A stretch of DNA of 64,000 bases from Alphaproteobacteria bacterium (GTDB taxonomy: Bacteria; Pseudomonadota; Alphaproteobacteria; Bin65). The notes beneath the pieces are model-generated. The model worked only from the letters and a program-made list of their open reading frames with translations. It did not search any database and was not told where the DNA came from. A program made the translations under genes and the position numbers. The stretch spans positions 1-64,000 of the forward strand of contig JAJFFJ010000039.1 of NCBI GenBank assembly GCA_021776685.1. Direction: 5' to 3'. Shown in pieces: positions 27,911 through 36,366 of this stretch (position 1 is its first letter; every line of letters starts with the position of its first letter).

Positions 27911-28612
27911 ATGCCCCATGAACTGGAAATGCCGCAATATGTGATCGACCGCATCATGGCCAAGCGCGGCAAGCTGGAGGTGTTCGACAGCTTCGACCCG
28001 GCGAAGACGGCCTTGGTAGTCATAGATATGCAGAATTTCTTCGTCGCCGAGGTTGAGACCGCCCAGTCGATCGTTCCCAACATCAACCGCCTGGCCAAGG
28101 TCACCCGCGAGCGGGGCGGCAAGGTTGCCTGGGTGCTGCTGACCGTGGCGGACGAGATGGGCGGCGACAGCAAGTGGCCGATCTATCACGACTATTTCTT
28201 CACGGACGCGAAGATGAACGCCCACAAGGACGGCCTGACCGAAGGCAGCGAGGGACACCAGCTCTATCCTGAGCTCGATGTCCAGAACGGCGACATCGTT
28301 GCCCGGAAAAGCAGGTTCAGCGCCTTCATCCAGGGGTCATCGAATTTGCACGACCGGTTGCAGGCACAAGGCATCGAGAACCTGCTGGTCTGCGGCACGG
28401 CCACCAACATGTGCTGCGAATCGAGCGCGCGGGACGCGATGATGATCGGCTATCGCCCGGTCATGGTGATCGACGGCAACGCCGCCCGTTTCGACGAGGA
28501 CCATCTCGCCGGACTGACCAGCTTCTGGCAAAGCTTCGGCGACGTCCGCACCACTGATGACGTGATCGACAATCTACTGATGACGCCGGAGCAGGCAGCA
28601 GCAGCGGAATAG
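27911..28612 (+). CDS. Isochorismatase-family cysteine hydrolase
   Basis: A 233-residue protein with the isochorismatase/nicotinamidase catalytic triad: Asp in ALVVIDMQNFF, Lys in ARKSRFSAF and the nucleophilic Cys in GTATNMCCESSARDAMM. It probably hydrolyses an amide, carbamoyl or imidate bond. A GGGAGA Shine-Dalgarno precedes the ATG. The gene follows the Asp-box gene after 42 bp that include three copies of gcctgac. It ends convergently with a MetE-like gene, with a strong hairpin between them. Confidence 0.87.
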   Translation: MPHELEMPQYVIDRIMAKRGKLEVFDSFDPAKTALVVIDMQNFFVAEVETAQSIVPNINRLAKVTRERGGKVAWVLLTVADEMGGDSKWPIYHDYFFTDAKMNAHKDGLTEGSEGHQLYPELDVQNGDIVARKSRFSAFIQGSSNLHDRLQAQGIENLLVCGTATNMCCESSARDAMMIGYRPVMVIDGNAARFDEDHLAGLTSFWQSFGDVRTTDDVIDNLLMTPEQAAAAE

Positions 28613-28624
28613 TGGCTGTAACAA

Positions 28625-28653
28625 GGAGGGACGGGTTCGACCCCCGCCCCTCC
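28625..28653. terminator. GC-rich stem-loop between convergent genes (T-arm-like)
   Basis: An 11-bp stem with one mismatch (28625-28635 against 28643-28653) closes a seven-base loop TTCGACC. It sits between two genes ending at 28612 (+) and 28676 (-), so a bidirectional terminator is the simplest role. No T-tract follows on either side. The layout also imitates a tRNA acceptor stem stacked on a T-arm; see the findings. Confidence 0.5.
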
Positions 28654-28675
28654 AGCTGTAAATATCTGGAGGTGG

Positions 28676-29806
28676 CTAGGCGCTGCCCCACACCTCGTTC
28701 GCGAGATCGACGATCATTGCCAGTTTGTCGAACTGTTCCTGCTCGGTGATGATGTTGCCGATGGCGTTCGACGAGAACCCGCATTGGGGCGACAGGCAAA
28801 GCTGATCGAGATCCACATATTGCGACGCCTCGTCGATCCGCTGCTTGAGTTCGTCGCGGCTTTCCATCTCGCCGTGTTTGGTCGTGACCAGGCCGAGCAC
28901 GATTTTGGGCCCGCCTTTGGGCACATAGCGGAGAGGCGCGAACCCACCGGAGCGTTCGTCGTCATACTCCAGGAAGAAGCCATCCACGTTCGTCAGGTTG
29001 AACAGTTTGTCCGCAATTGGCTCGTAGTCGCCTTCCGCGAACCACAGGCTGCGCGCATTGCCCCGGCACAGGTGCACACAGACAGCCATATCTTCAGGCC
29101 GGTCCTGAATGCACGCGTTGATGAGTTCCGCATAGGTGCGGGGCAGCTCGTCCGGGTCTTCGCCCCGGTCGCGGGCGTCCTGGCGCATCTTGGTATCGCA
29201 AAGATAGGCAAGGTTGGTGTCGTCGAACTGTACATATCGGCATCCGGCATCGCCAAGCGCGCCAATCTCGTCCTGATAGAGCTGGGCCAGATCTTCGAAA
29301 AAGCCGTCCAGATCAGGATAAGCTTCCCGGCTTATAGCTTCCCGCCCGCCGCGGAAGTGGGTCATGGTCGGCGACGGCATGGTGATTTTCGGCACGTGGT
29401 CGGAAGAGACCTGGGATTGAAGATATTTGAAGTTCTCGACTTCGATGCCGTCGGCAGGGCGGGTCATACGGTCGGTCACATCGATTGTCAGCGGTACGTC
29501 TTTCTTGCCGCCTGCCTTTGTCTTCTCGCCCTGAGCGAAGGCCCCTTTCAGGGTAAAGTTGGTCTTGATGCCACCGATCTTGGAGATGAAATCGAAGTGG
29601 AAGCTCTCCCGGCGATATTCGCCGTCGGTGACGGCCATCAGGCCGGCAGCCTCTTCCTTCTTCACCGCTTCGGCGATGGCGGTATTCTCGCGTTCGCGCA
29701 GCTCGCCGTCGGAAACAGCTTCCGCCTTCCACTGTTCGCGTACATCCAGCAACGAGTCCGGACGCAGCAGGCTGCCCACATGGTCAGCGCGAAAAGGTCC
29801 CTTCAT
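28676..29806 (-). CDS. MetE-like methyltransferase-family protein (paralogue 1)
   Basis: A 376-residue protein of the cobalamin-independent methionine synthase family, containing only the C-terminal catalytic barrel. It starts FRADHVGSLLRP. The zinc ligands are visible as His and Cys in VHLCRGN, Glu in LEYDDERSG and Cys in LSPQCGF. Relatives include folate-independent core methionine synthases and epoxyalkane:CoM transferase, so a thiol-directed alkyl or methyl transfer is likely. GGAGG lies 7 bp before the ATG at 29806, favouring it over 29827. A second copy lies at 31820-32944. Confidence 0.82.
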   Translation of the reverse strand: MKGPFRADHVGSLLRPDSLLDVREQWKAEAVSDGELRERENTAIAEAVKKEEAAGLMAVTDGEYRRESFHFDFISKIGGIKTNFTLKGAFAQGEKTKAGGKKDVPLTIDVTDRMTRPADGIEVENFKYLQSQVSSDHVPKITMPSPTMTHFRGGREAISREAYPDLDGFFEDLAQLYQDEIGALGDAGCRYVQFDDTNLAYLCDTKMRQDARDRGEDPDELPRTYAELINACIQDRPEDMAVCVHLCRGNARSLWFAEGDYEPIADKLFNLTNVDGFFLEYDDERSGGFAPLRYVPKGGPKIVLGLVTTKHGEMESRDELKQRIDEASQYVDLDQLCLSPQCGFSSNAIGNIITEQEQFDKLAMIVDLANEVWGSA

Positions 29807-29909
29807 GATGTCTCCTCCCTTGGCCACGCGCGGGCGCGACCGAAAAATCTGATTGTCCTATATTACCGAAATCCGCAGATGGCACGCGTCAAAATCAGGA
29901 ATCCTGCTC

Positions 29910-30809
29910 ATGTCCAGTGAAACCGCAACCGTCACGCCCGCAGTGGGGCTGATCGGCTTCAGCGAAGTGGGTCAGGCATTCGCCGCGGGACTGTCTGCAG
30001 CAGGCGCCACCGTACGCGCCAGCGACCTGCGGGCGGATGACCCGGAGCTGATTGCGTCTGCAGACAGGCTGGGCGTCACACTGACAGGCCATGCCGCCGA
30101 GGCCGGGAGAGACGCGGATATTGTGATATCTGCGGTGACGGCGGGCGCGGCGCTGCCAGTCGCTGCCGCGGCCGCAGGCTGGCTGCGCCCGGGCCAGGTG
30201 TATCTGGACGTCAATTCCAACGGTCCCGTCGACAAGCAGGCTTGCGCCGCCGCCATCGCCCCCAGTGGCGCTGCCTTTGTGGAAGCCGCCATCATGAGCC
30301 CGGTCGCCCCCCACGGCCACCGGGTGCCGATGTTGCTCGCCGGGCCGGAAGCAGCGGCGACTGCGGAACTTCTGAATAGCCTGGGGCTGAACGCAACCGT
30401 CGCCGGCGAAGCCTTCGGTGCGGCATCGGCGGCCAAGATGTGCCGCTCAATCGTCATGAAAGGCATTGAGGCAATCGTCGTCGAGTCCATGCTCGCCGCG
30501 CGCGCATGGGATGTGGACGACCTGGTGCTCGCGTCCCTTGCGGAAACCTACCCCGGCATCGAGTGGCCGGCACGCGCCGGCTATCTCTTCACCCGCGTGA
30601 TGGGCCACGGCCGCAGGCGGGCCGAGGAGCTGCGGGAGGCAGCAGAGGTGGTGCGCGAAGCCGGCCATGCTGGCACCATGGCCGCCGCCATCGCTGACCT
30701 GCAGGACTGGGCCGCGGATCAAATGACCGGGACACCATTGCCAGAGACCACCGACTACCGCGCCCTGGCGGACACACTCGCAGCGGCGCAACACTCTTCA
30801 GGAGACTGA
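29910..30809 (+). CDS. 6-phosphogluconate-dehydrogenase-like protein (DUF1932)
   Basis: A 299-residue NAD(P)-dependent beta-hydroxyacid-dehydrogenase-like protein. The N-terminal Rossmann motif is VGLIGFSEVGQAFAAGLSAAG. A variant of the substrate region is VYLDVNSNGPVDKQ, and the C-terminal DUF1932 helices include AAKMCRSIVMKGIEAIVVESM with the expected lysine. It would oxidise a hydroxy acid or reduce the keto form. The ATG at 29910 is preferred over 29853. It is the first of three adjacent plus-strand genes with RidA and a DUF2848-like protein. Confidence 0.83.
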   Translation: MSSETATVTPAVGLIGFSEVGQAFAAGLSAAGATVRASDLRADDPELIASADRLGVTLTGHAAEAGRDADIVISAVTAGAALPVAAAAAGWLRPGQVYLDVNSNGPVDKQACAAAIAPSGAAFVEAAIMSPVAPHGHRVPMLLAGPEAAATAELLNSLGLNATVAGEAFGAASAAKMCRSIVMKGIEAIVVESMLAARAWDVDDLVLASLAETYPGIEWPARAGYLFTRVMGHGRRRAEELREAAEVVREAGHAGTMAAAIADLQDWAADQMTGTPLPETTDYRALADTLAAAQHSSGD

Positions 30810-30810
30810 C

Positions 30811-31179
30811 ATGAATGACATCATCCGCATCCCCGGCAATGTACCCAGCCGCTGCTGGGGCTCAGCCTATGGGAATTTCGCCTGGGTGCTGGGCATGTCC
30901 GACGACTTTGACCTGGAATTCGAGGGTCAGGCGAAACGCGCCTTCGAGGCGCTCGACCGCGGGCTCAAGGCCGCCGGTACAGACCGCGCCCACCTGATGA
31001 GCGTCCAAGTCTATCTCTACGATATCGGCCGCAAGGGTGAATTCGATCAATGGTGGTCGGAATGGATTGGCGACGACCCTGCAGGTTGGCCCATGCGCTC
31101 CTGCGTGCAGGTGACCTTTGCCGGCGGCAACAAGCTGGAGCTCATTGCGGTGGCGGCCCGGCCCGATTCCGGCAGCTGA
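30811..31179 (+). CDS. RidA family protein
   Basis: A 122-residue RidA/YjgF/UK114-type protein. QAKRAFEALDRGLKAAGTDRAHLMSVQVYLYDI and the late RSCVQVTFAGGNKLELIAVAA are the conserved strands; the usual final E of the family is at LELIAV. RidA proteins are trimeric and deaminate reactive enamines or imines. Members in catabolic clusters often hydrolyse pathway intermediates. It starts 1 bp after the previous stop and ends 9 bp before the DUF2848-like gene. Confidence 0.85.
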   Translation: MNDIIRIPGNVPSRCWGSAYGNFAWVLGMSDDFDLEFEGQAKRAFEALDRGLKAAGTDRAHLMSVQVYLYDIGRKGEFDQWWSEWIGDDPAGWPMRSCVQVTFAGGNKLELIAVAARPDSGS

Positions 31180-31188
31180 GGGAAAACA

Positions 31189-31770
31189 ATGGCGGCACTG
31201 TTTCAATACCAACCCCAGGTCCACCGTGACGGCAAGGTGTACACCCCTGATCTGCTGGTGGCTCACGCCCGAATCCACGCCGGGGGCCATATCGGCAACG
31301 CGGAAACGCCCCTTCCCGTCGACCGGCTGATGGTAGGGACAAATCTTCAGCAAGTGGGGTCGGAAGCGCATGGGGTCGCCGCACTGGTTGTGATCGGCGG
31401 CGGTGATGGCGACCATGAGGGGCCGCTGCTGACCGTCGGTTCGCTTCACGGTCATGGCGGCGATCTGCTGGCCTGCGCAAAGCCGCTCAGCCGCCAGGCC
31501 TGGCGACTCGCGGATGTGGCGGGCCATCTGGACCGGATTATATTGCGCGGCTGGCACCTGACCGGCGACGCCCGCATCGAAGCATCTGAAGAGTCGATAA
31601 CCCTCGACGCTGAAAGTCTCGCAGCCACAAAGCGCGAGACCCTGATCTTTCACAGCGCCAAAAAAGCGGCAACCTCAGCAGGCTCGACGGACGGATTTGA
31701 AGCGACCCTGGAGGACCCGGTGCTGGAGCGCTCGATCTCGCTAACCTACGCGGTCGAATTGTTAGCCTGA
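31189..31770 (+). CDS. DUF2848-like protein
   Basis: A 193-residue protein whose second half matches the DUF2848 layout: a TVGSLHGHGGDLL segment where the family has GSDHTDR, KPLSRQAWRLADVAGHLDRIILRGW, and the C-terminal LEDPVLERSISLTYAVELL. The N-terminal third of the family is shortened and the GSDH motif is altered, so it is a divergent or degenerate member. The family resembles fumarylacetoacetate-hydrolase-like proteins but has no proven role. The ATG has GAGGG upstream and follows RidA closely. Confidence 0.6.
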   Translation: MAALFQYQPQVHRDGKVYTPDLLVAHARIHAGGHIGNAETPLPVDRLMVGTNLQQVGSEAHGVAALVVIGGGDGDHEGPLLTVGSLHGHGGDLLACAKPLSRQAWRLADVAGHLDRIILRGWHLTGDARIEASEESITLDAESLAATKRETLIFHSAKKAATSAGSTDGFEATLEDPVLERSISLTYAVELLA

Positions 31771-31819
31771 CCTGGCAGCCGATTTGCCGGCCAACCTGGC
31801 CGCGGGGGAAGCTCGCGGA

Positions 31820-32944
31820 TTACGCGCCACCCCAGATATCATCAGCGGCCCGGACCACCAGATCCAGCTTTCGTTGCTGATCGTCGAAGGTGATGATGTT
31901 GCCGCCCACCTCGCTGGCGAAGCCGCATTGCGGGCTGATGGCGAGATTATCCATGGCGACATACTGGGCCGCGTCATCGACCCGGCGCTTGAGGTCGTCG
32001 AGGGACTCCATCTGGCCGGTCTTGGTGGTGATCAGACCCAGCACCACGACCTTGTCGTCAGGCATCAGGCTGAGCGGCCCGAATCCGCCCGACCGTTCGT
32101 CGTCATACTCGAGGAAATAGGCGTCGATATTGAGGTTCGGGTAGATCACGTCGGCGATGGGGTCATAGGGGCCGGTGGAGACCCACTTGCTCCGCGAGTT
32201 GCCGCGGCACAGGTGGATGCCCACGGTTGTGCCCGGGCTGCGCTTGGCAATACAGCCGTTGATCACCTCGATATATTTCGGCAGCAGGTCATCAGGATCT
32301 TCACCGATGTCGCGGACATTGTCGCGCAGACGCTCGTCCAGGAAATAGGTCAGCACGGGATCGTCGAGCTGGATATAGCTGCAGCCCGCGGCCTCCAGCG
32401 AGGCGATCTCTTCCTGATATACGGTGATGATGTCAGCCCAGAACGCCTCCATGTCAGGATAGACGTCCTGGCTGACCGCGGCCCGGCCGCCATGGAAATG
32501 CGCCCGGCTGGGTGACGGGATGGTGATCTTGGGCGTCTTCGACGTGGCGTCGCGCAGCACCTCGAACTCCGGCCGCATAATGTCGCCGGCGCGGCCGATC
32601 TTGCTGACGGTCTGCACAGTCTTCGGCAGGTATTCCCAGTCCTCGTCGCCGCCCGCAAAGGCCGCCTTCTTGTCCGGTTCGGTGATCTTGATGCCCTGGA
32701 TGGCCTCAATGAATTCGTACCACCAGACCGAGCGCCGGAACTCGCCGTCGGTAATCACTTCGAGGCCGACCGCTTCCTGGGTCTTTGCCGCCTCCCGAAT
32801 GCAGTCATTTTCGACCGCCGTCAATTCGGCGGGGCTGATGCCGCCGCTGGCGGCCTTCTCCCGGGCCTGCTGCAGGCGTTCCGGCCTGAGAAGGCTGCCC
32901 ACCTGATCCGCGCGAAAAAACGGTTTGCCGTTGCGTGTGGCCAT
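31820..32944 (-). CDS. MetE-like methyltransferase-family protein (paralogue 2)
   Basis: A 374-residue paralogue of the protein encoded at 28676-29806, with the same FRADQVGSLLRPERL start and the same ligand positions (His and Cys in IHLCRGNSRSKW, Glu in LEYDDERSGG, Cys in ISPQCGF). Neither copy has the N-terminal MetE half that helps bind folate. The start at 32944 is preceded directly by a run of eight G then seven T upstream (minus strand), so the G run is the only Shine-Dalgarno. The two copies flank the three plus-strand genes 29910-31770. Confidence 0.83.
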   Translation of the reverse strand: MATRNGKPFFRADQVGSLLRPERLQQAREKAASGGISPAELTAVENDCIREAAKTQEAVGLEVITDGEFRRSVWWYEFIEAIQGIKITEPDKKAAFAGGDEDWEYLPKTVQTVSKIGRAGDIMRPEFEVLRDATSKTPKITIPSPSRAHFHGGRAAVSQDVYPDMEAFWADIITVYQEEIASLEAAGCSYIQLDDPVLTYFLDERLRDNVRDIGEDPDDLLPKYIEVINGCIAKRSPGTTVGIHLCRGNSRSKWVSTGPYDPIADVIYPNLNIDAYFLEYDDERSGGFGPLSLMPDDKVVVLGLITTKTGQMESLDDLKRRVDDAAQYVAMDNLAISPQCGFASEVGGNIITFDDQQRKLDLVVRAADDIWGGA

Positions 32945-33300
32945 GATTCCCCCCCCAAAAAAATAAAGCTGTCCCAAACTAGCGCAATCGATCCAACGGC
33001 AACACCTGTCAGGGACGCGAAACGGCCTTTGTCTGCTCGCCTTCGCCTGAAACCTCCCAAAAGTCGCAAAATCGCGGAACACAAGATCAAAAACGGGAAA
33101 GGTCCGCTTAAGGTGCCGGAGCGGATGCAATTCAGAAACCGGTCGAATGCTCGCTTTTTGCCGGAAGGAAACCTGGAACACTTCTGCCCTTCTGCAATTT
33201 CCACCAAACCGGCCCGTTCTTAAGGCCAACTACATGTTCTTCGTGCCGCTGAAATGGGGTAAGATCCCGGCATCTTGCAGGCAACCGACCGGACCAAAAA
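32945..33300. other. Divergent intergenic region (356 bp)
   Basis: This separates the second MetE-like gene (minus) from the amidohydrolase gene (plus) and must carry both promoters. It opens with a C8A7 homopolymer (32949-32963) adjoining the MetE-like start. A TAAGAT that could be a -10 lies near 33261 upstream of the plus gene. No convincing -35 element, operator repeat or small gene is visible. Confidence 0.6.
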
Positions 33301-34662
33301 ATGAGCACGCATATCAAGTGCGGAATGCTTTTCACGGCGTTGGATGAAAACGCTCAAGCAAATCAGACGGTCGTGATCGATGATGGCGCGTTTACGTTTG
33401 TCGGACCATCGGACCAGGCGCCAGCGGTCAAGGACAGCGATGACGTAGTCGAGTATGGCGACCGCTTTGTCATGCCCGGTCTCATCGATGTGCACACCCA
33501 TCTCGCCTACGGCAACGCCAAGACCGAGGAAGACATCGACATCTATGGCGCCGTCGAGTTCAAAGCGATACGTGGGCTCAATTTTGCACAGCGCTGCCTT
33601 CGCAACGGCTACACCTCGCTGTCTAATCCTGGCGACGCGTCCCGTGTAACTTTGTCGATCAGAAATGCGATTGACGCCGGGCTGTTCGTCGGCCCGCGCA
33701 TCACTACGGCCGGACCTTACGTTACCAGCCGCCAGGGACTGACCGATTGGTATCCAACCTGGATTGGCCAGCCTGTAACGTCGATCGGCCATCTTGTGCA
33801 CAGTCCCACCGAGGCGATCGAAGAAATCCGCGTTCAGGTCAAGGACGGCGTCGATTTTCTCAAGTTCGCCATGGACGGCGACAAGGTAATGGATCCTACG
33901 GGTGTGACCGAATTCGGCGGCCTGATGGCGGCGTTCAATCAGGACGAAACATCGGCCATGTTCACGGAGGCGCACCGGCTCGGCAAGCGGGTCGCGGTCC
34001 ACGCGCGGGGCGCTGAGGCGACGCTATATTCGGCGCGCGCAGCGGCTGACCTGATCTTCCATACATCCTGGATGACGGATGAAGGGCTGGATGCCGTTCT
34101 TGAGAATGACTGCGCCCTCTGCCCCACCTTGACGTTGCTCTACAATAACATTGAGTTTTCCCGCCCCGGTGACGGCGCCTATCCAGGATTTGTCGACGCC
34201 CACCGGGAAGAATTCGAAAGCGCGTGTGAAGTTCTGACCAACGCCCGCAAGGCCGGCGCAACATTCATGACCGGGACCGATTCAGGCTTTGCCATCACGC
34301 CCTATGGCGAATGGCATGCCCGGGAAATCGAGATCTTTGTCAAACATCTGGGCTTCTCGCCCGGCGAGGCGCTGCGTTGCGCCACCTTCCATGCGGCCAA
34401 ATTCCTGCGCAATGGCGATAAGGTCGGCGCCATCGAAGTCGGCCGCTGGGCCGATATGGTCGTGGTCAATGGCGACCCGATGGCGAATGTTGCCGTACTG
34501 CAGGACCCGGACGCGATTGATGTTGTCTGGCTTGGAGGGGATATCGTGGATGTTGATCCGGCTGAGCCGGACCCGCGGCTGATTTCAGATTTCTCGTACA
34601 ATATGTGGAACGACCTCTACACGCGCGATCGCGTCGAAGCCTTGGACGGGCGCAACTGGTAG
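33301..34662 (+). CDS. Imidazolonepropionase-like amidohydrolase
   Basis: A 453-residue metal-dependent amidohydrolase. The metal motif MPGLIDVHTHLAYG is near residue 57. Later family features are the lysine in DFLKFAMDGD, VAVHARG, LIFHTSWMTDEGLD, the aspartate in FMTGTDSGFAI, and the C-terminal GAIEVGRWADMVVVNGDPMANVAVL. It probably opens a cyclic or linear amide. It stands alone on the plus strand and is convergent with the alpha/beta hydrolase that ends the long minus operon. The substrate is not identifiable. Confidence 0.83.
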   Translation: MSTHIKCGMLFTALDENAQANQTVVIDDGAFTFVGPSDQAPAVKDSDDVVEYGDRFVMPGLIDVHTHLAYGNAKTEEDIDIYGAVEFKAIRGLNFAQRCLRNGYTSLSNPGDASRVTLSIRNAIDAGLFVGPRITTAGPYVTSRQGLTDWYPTWIGQPVTSIGHLVHSPTEAIEEIRVQVKDGVDFLKFAMDGDKVMDPTGVTEFGGLMAAFNQDETSAMFTEAHRLGKRVAVHARGAEATLYSARAAADLIFHTSWMTDEGLDAVLENDCALCPTLTLLYNNIEFSRPGDGAYPGFVDAHREEFESACEVLTNARKAGATFMTGTDSGFAITPYGEWHAREIEIFVKHLGFSPGEALRCATFHAAKFLRNGDKVGAIEVGRWADMVVVNGDPMANVAVLQDPDAIDVVWLGGDIVDVDPAEPDPRLISDFSYNMWNDLYTRDRVEALDGRNW

Positions 34663-34677
34663 GTGGAGAACCCCTGC

Positions 34678-35496
34678 CTATCCGGCGGCGCGCAGGAAGT
34701 CGATGACTGGACCATTGAACTGGTCCGGTTGTTCGAAATAAGGCGCGTGACCGGCTGGATCGACGATCACCATGGGCACGCCGCCTAGCAGCTCGTTGCC
34801 TTGTTCGCCCACAGCCATCGGCACGGCGCCATCCTGTTTGCCCCACACAAGCATGATCGGGATCTGGTCTTTCAGCGTCGCTAGCTGGGGGCCAACATTG
34901 TGCTGATCGACCTCTTCGGCGATGTAGTCGCCCAAACGCTCGAAGCCCGCATCGGCGCCGGGAGAGTTGTTGATGCGGAATTCCTCCTCGACCCATTCGG
35001 GCGTGACCTCGCCTTCATCCTGCAGGACAAACTTCAGCTTTCTTTCGATATCATCCCGGCCTGTCGCGCGAACGCTATCTCGAATGGCGGCGCCGGCTTC
35101 GGCCCCAATCGGCACCAGGCCGAGCGTTCCCACCATTGTCAGGGACGCAACCTGTTCCGGGTGATGAGCGGCGATCCACCCCGAGACGTGCCCGCCCAGC
35201 GACGTGCCGACAAGGTGGCACTTGCCGACGCCAAGTGTCTCCAGAATGGCCCGCACGAATGCCGCGAGCCCCGGAACGCTGTAGTCGAATTCAGCTGACT
35301 TGCTGGCGAACCCGTGACCGGGAAAATCCATGGCCAGGCACCGGAATCCCGCGGCCGCAACCACGTCCAGATTTCGGCGCCAACGATCGGCACGGGCGCC
35401 CAATCCATGCAGGAAGACCACGACATTGTCGCCCTGCCCGGTTTCAAGAACACGCGTCAGAGTCCCGTTGGCGCCAACCGGATATTCTATGACCAT
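34678..35496 (-). CDS. Alpha/beta hydrolase, possible C-C bond hydrolase
   Basis: A 272-residue alpha/beta-hydrolase. Oxyanion strand VVVFLHGLGARADRW, nucleophile elbow VGTSLGGHVSG, acid in VWGKQDGAVP and histidine in PAGHAPYFEQPDQFNGPVIDFL give a complete triad, with the last segment resembling meta-cleavage-product hydrolases. It is the last gene of the operon headed by the Rieske alpha subunit at 41274. Cleavage of a ring-fission product is a reasonable inference; an esterase role is the alternative. AAGAGG lies 6 bp before the ATG at 35496, which is why the longer frame is not used. Confidence 0.82.
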   Translation of the reverse strand: MVIEYPVGANGTLTRVLETGQGDNVVVFLHGLGARADRWRRNLDVVAAAGFRCLAMDFPGHGFASKSAEFDYSVPGLAAFVRAILETLGVGKCHLVGTSLGGHVSGWIAAHHPEQVASLTMVGTLGLVPIGAEAGAAIRDSVRATGRDDIERKLKFVLQDEGEVTPEWVEEEFRINNSPGADAGFERLGDYIAEEVDQHNVGPQLATLKDQIPIMLVWGKQDGAVPMAVGEQGNELLGGVPMVIVDPAGHAPYFEQPDQFNGPVIDFLRAAG

Positions 35497-35525
35497 TTGA
35501 ACCTCTTGAGAGTCAGGCAGCGGCC

Positions 35526-36353
35526 TCAGCTTCGCCGTTTCGAGCGGGACAGGTAGTACCAGGGCATCGCCAGCCGGGCGACCAGGCCAACAATCAGAAA
35601 CATGCCGATGGCCATGAATGCGAGGTAGAAGATGGCGGCGAAAACCACGTCGGTATTGAAGCCTGAATTTGCAGCAATGATCACCGGGCCTAGCCCTTCG
35701 TGGGCGCCCACCCACTCGCCTACAATCGCACCGATCGCGCTGATTGCCGCCGCGTTGCGAACGCCCGCGAAGATATAGGGCAGCGCCGCAGGCAGGCGGA
35801 CTTTGGTGAAGATCTGCCAGCCATTGGCGCCAAATGAATTCATCAGACTGACGGCATCCCGCTCAACCGATTCGAAGCCCGCAATCGTGTTGACGGCGAC
35901 CGGAAAAAACGTGATCAGCGCGACGATGATAATCTTGGGTGTGGCCCCGAAGCCGAACCAAATGATCAGGACAGGTGCAATCGCGATCACTGGAATTGCC
36001 TGGGAACTGATCACAATCGGCAGAAGCGCCTGGCGGATGAGCTTGAAGTGGAAGATCAGTGCTCCCAGCACCAGGCCGGTAGATACCCCGATGGCGAAAC
36101 CGATCAACATTTCCTGCAACGTTATCCAGGCATTTGGCAGGAACTGCTCGCGTGCCTCGGTGAAAAACACCGTAAATATCTTGGACAAGGGCGGCAGGAC
36201 ATACTCTTCCTCTCCGGTGATCACCAGAAAGAGTTCCCAGAAAACGACGATGAAACCAATCGCGACCAGCGCCGGCACCGCCGCCAGCAATGCTTTGACC
36301 ATTGGCCTTTTCTTCCGGTTTTCAGCCGTCACGCCCTGCTTGCCCTTCGCCAT
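35526..36353 (-). CDS. ABC transporter permease (SsuC/TauC type)
   Basis: A 275-residue integral membrane protein with about six helices and the conserved permease loop GANGWQIFTKVRLPAALPYIFAGVRNAAAISAIGAIVGEWVG, the EAA-type motif of nitrate/sulfonate/taurine importers. A basic N-terminal tail of about 20 residues precedes the first helix. It pairs with the ATPase at 37905 and the binding protein at 36853; a RidA gene lies between it and the binding-protein gene. Cargo is inferred to be an aromatic acid because of the operon. Confidence 0.9.
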   Translation of the reverse strand: MAKGKQGVTAENRKKRPMVKALLAAVPALVAIGFIVVFWELFLVITGEEEYVLPPLSKIFTVFFTEAREQFLPNAWITLQEMLIGFAIGVSTGLVLGALIFHFKLIRQALLPIVISSQAIPVIAIAPVLIIWFGFGATPKIIIVALITFFPVAVNTIAGFESVERDAVSLMNSFGANGWQIFTKVRLPAALPYIFAGVRNAAAISAIGAIVGEWVGAHEGLGPVIIAANSGFNTDVVFAAIFYLAFMAIGMFLIVGLVARLAMPWYYLSRSKRRS

Positions 36354-36366
36354 TTTCGGGCCCCAC

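Noticed and set aside
28625-28654. Functional tRNA at the minihelix
   Set aside because: There is no D-arm or anticodon arm and no encoded CCA, so it cannot be a normal tRNA.
30862-31653. 263-codon frame on the minus strand opposite RidA and the DUF2848-like gene
   Set aside because: The plus-strand genes have family motifs and tight spacing; the minus frame does not.
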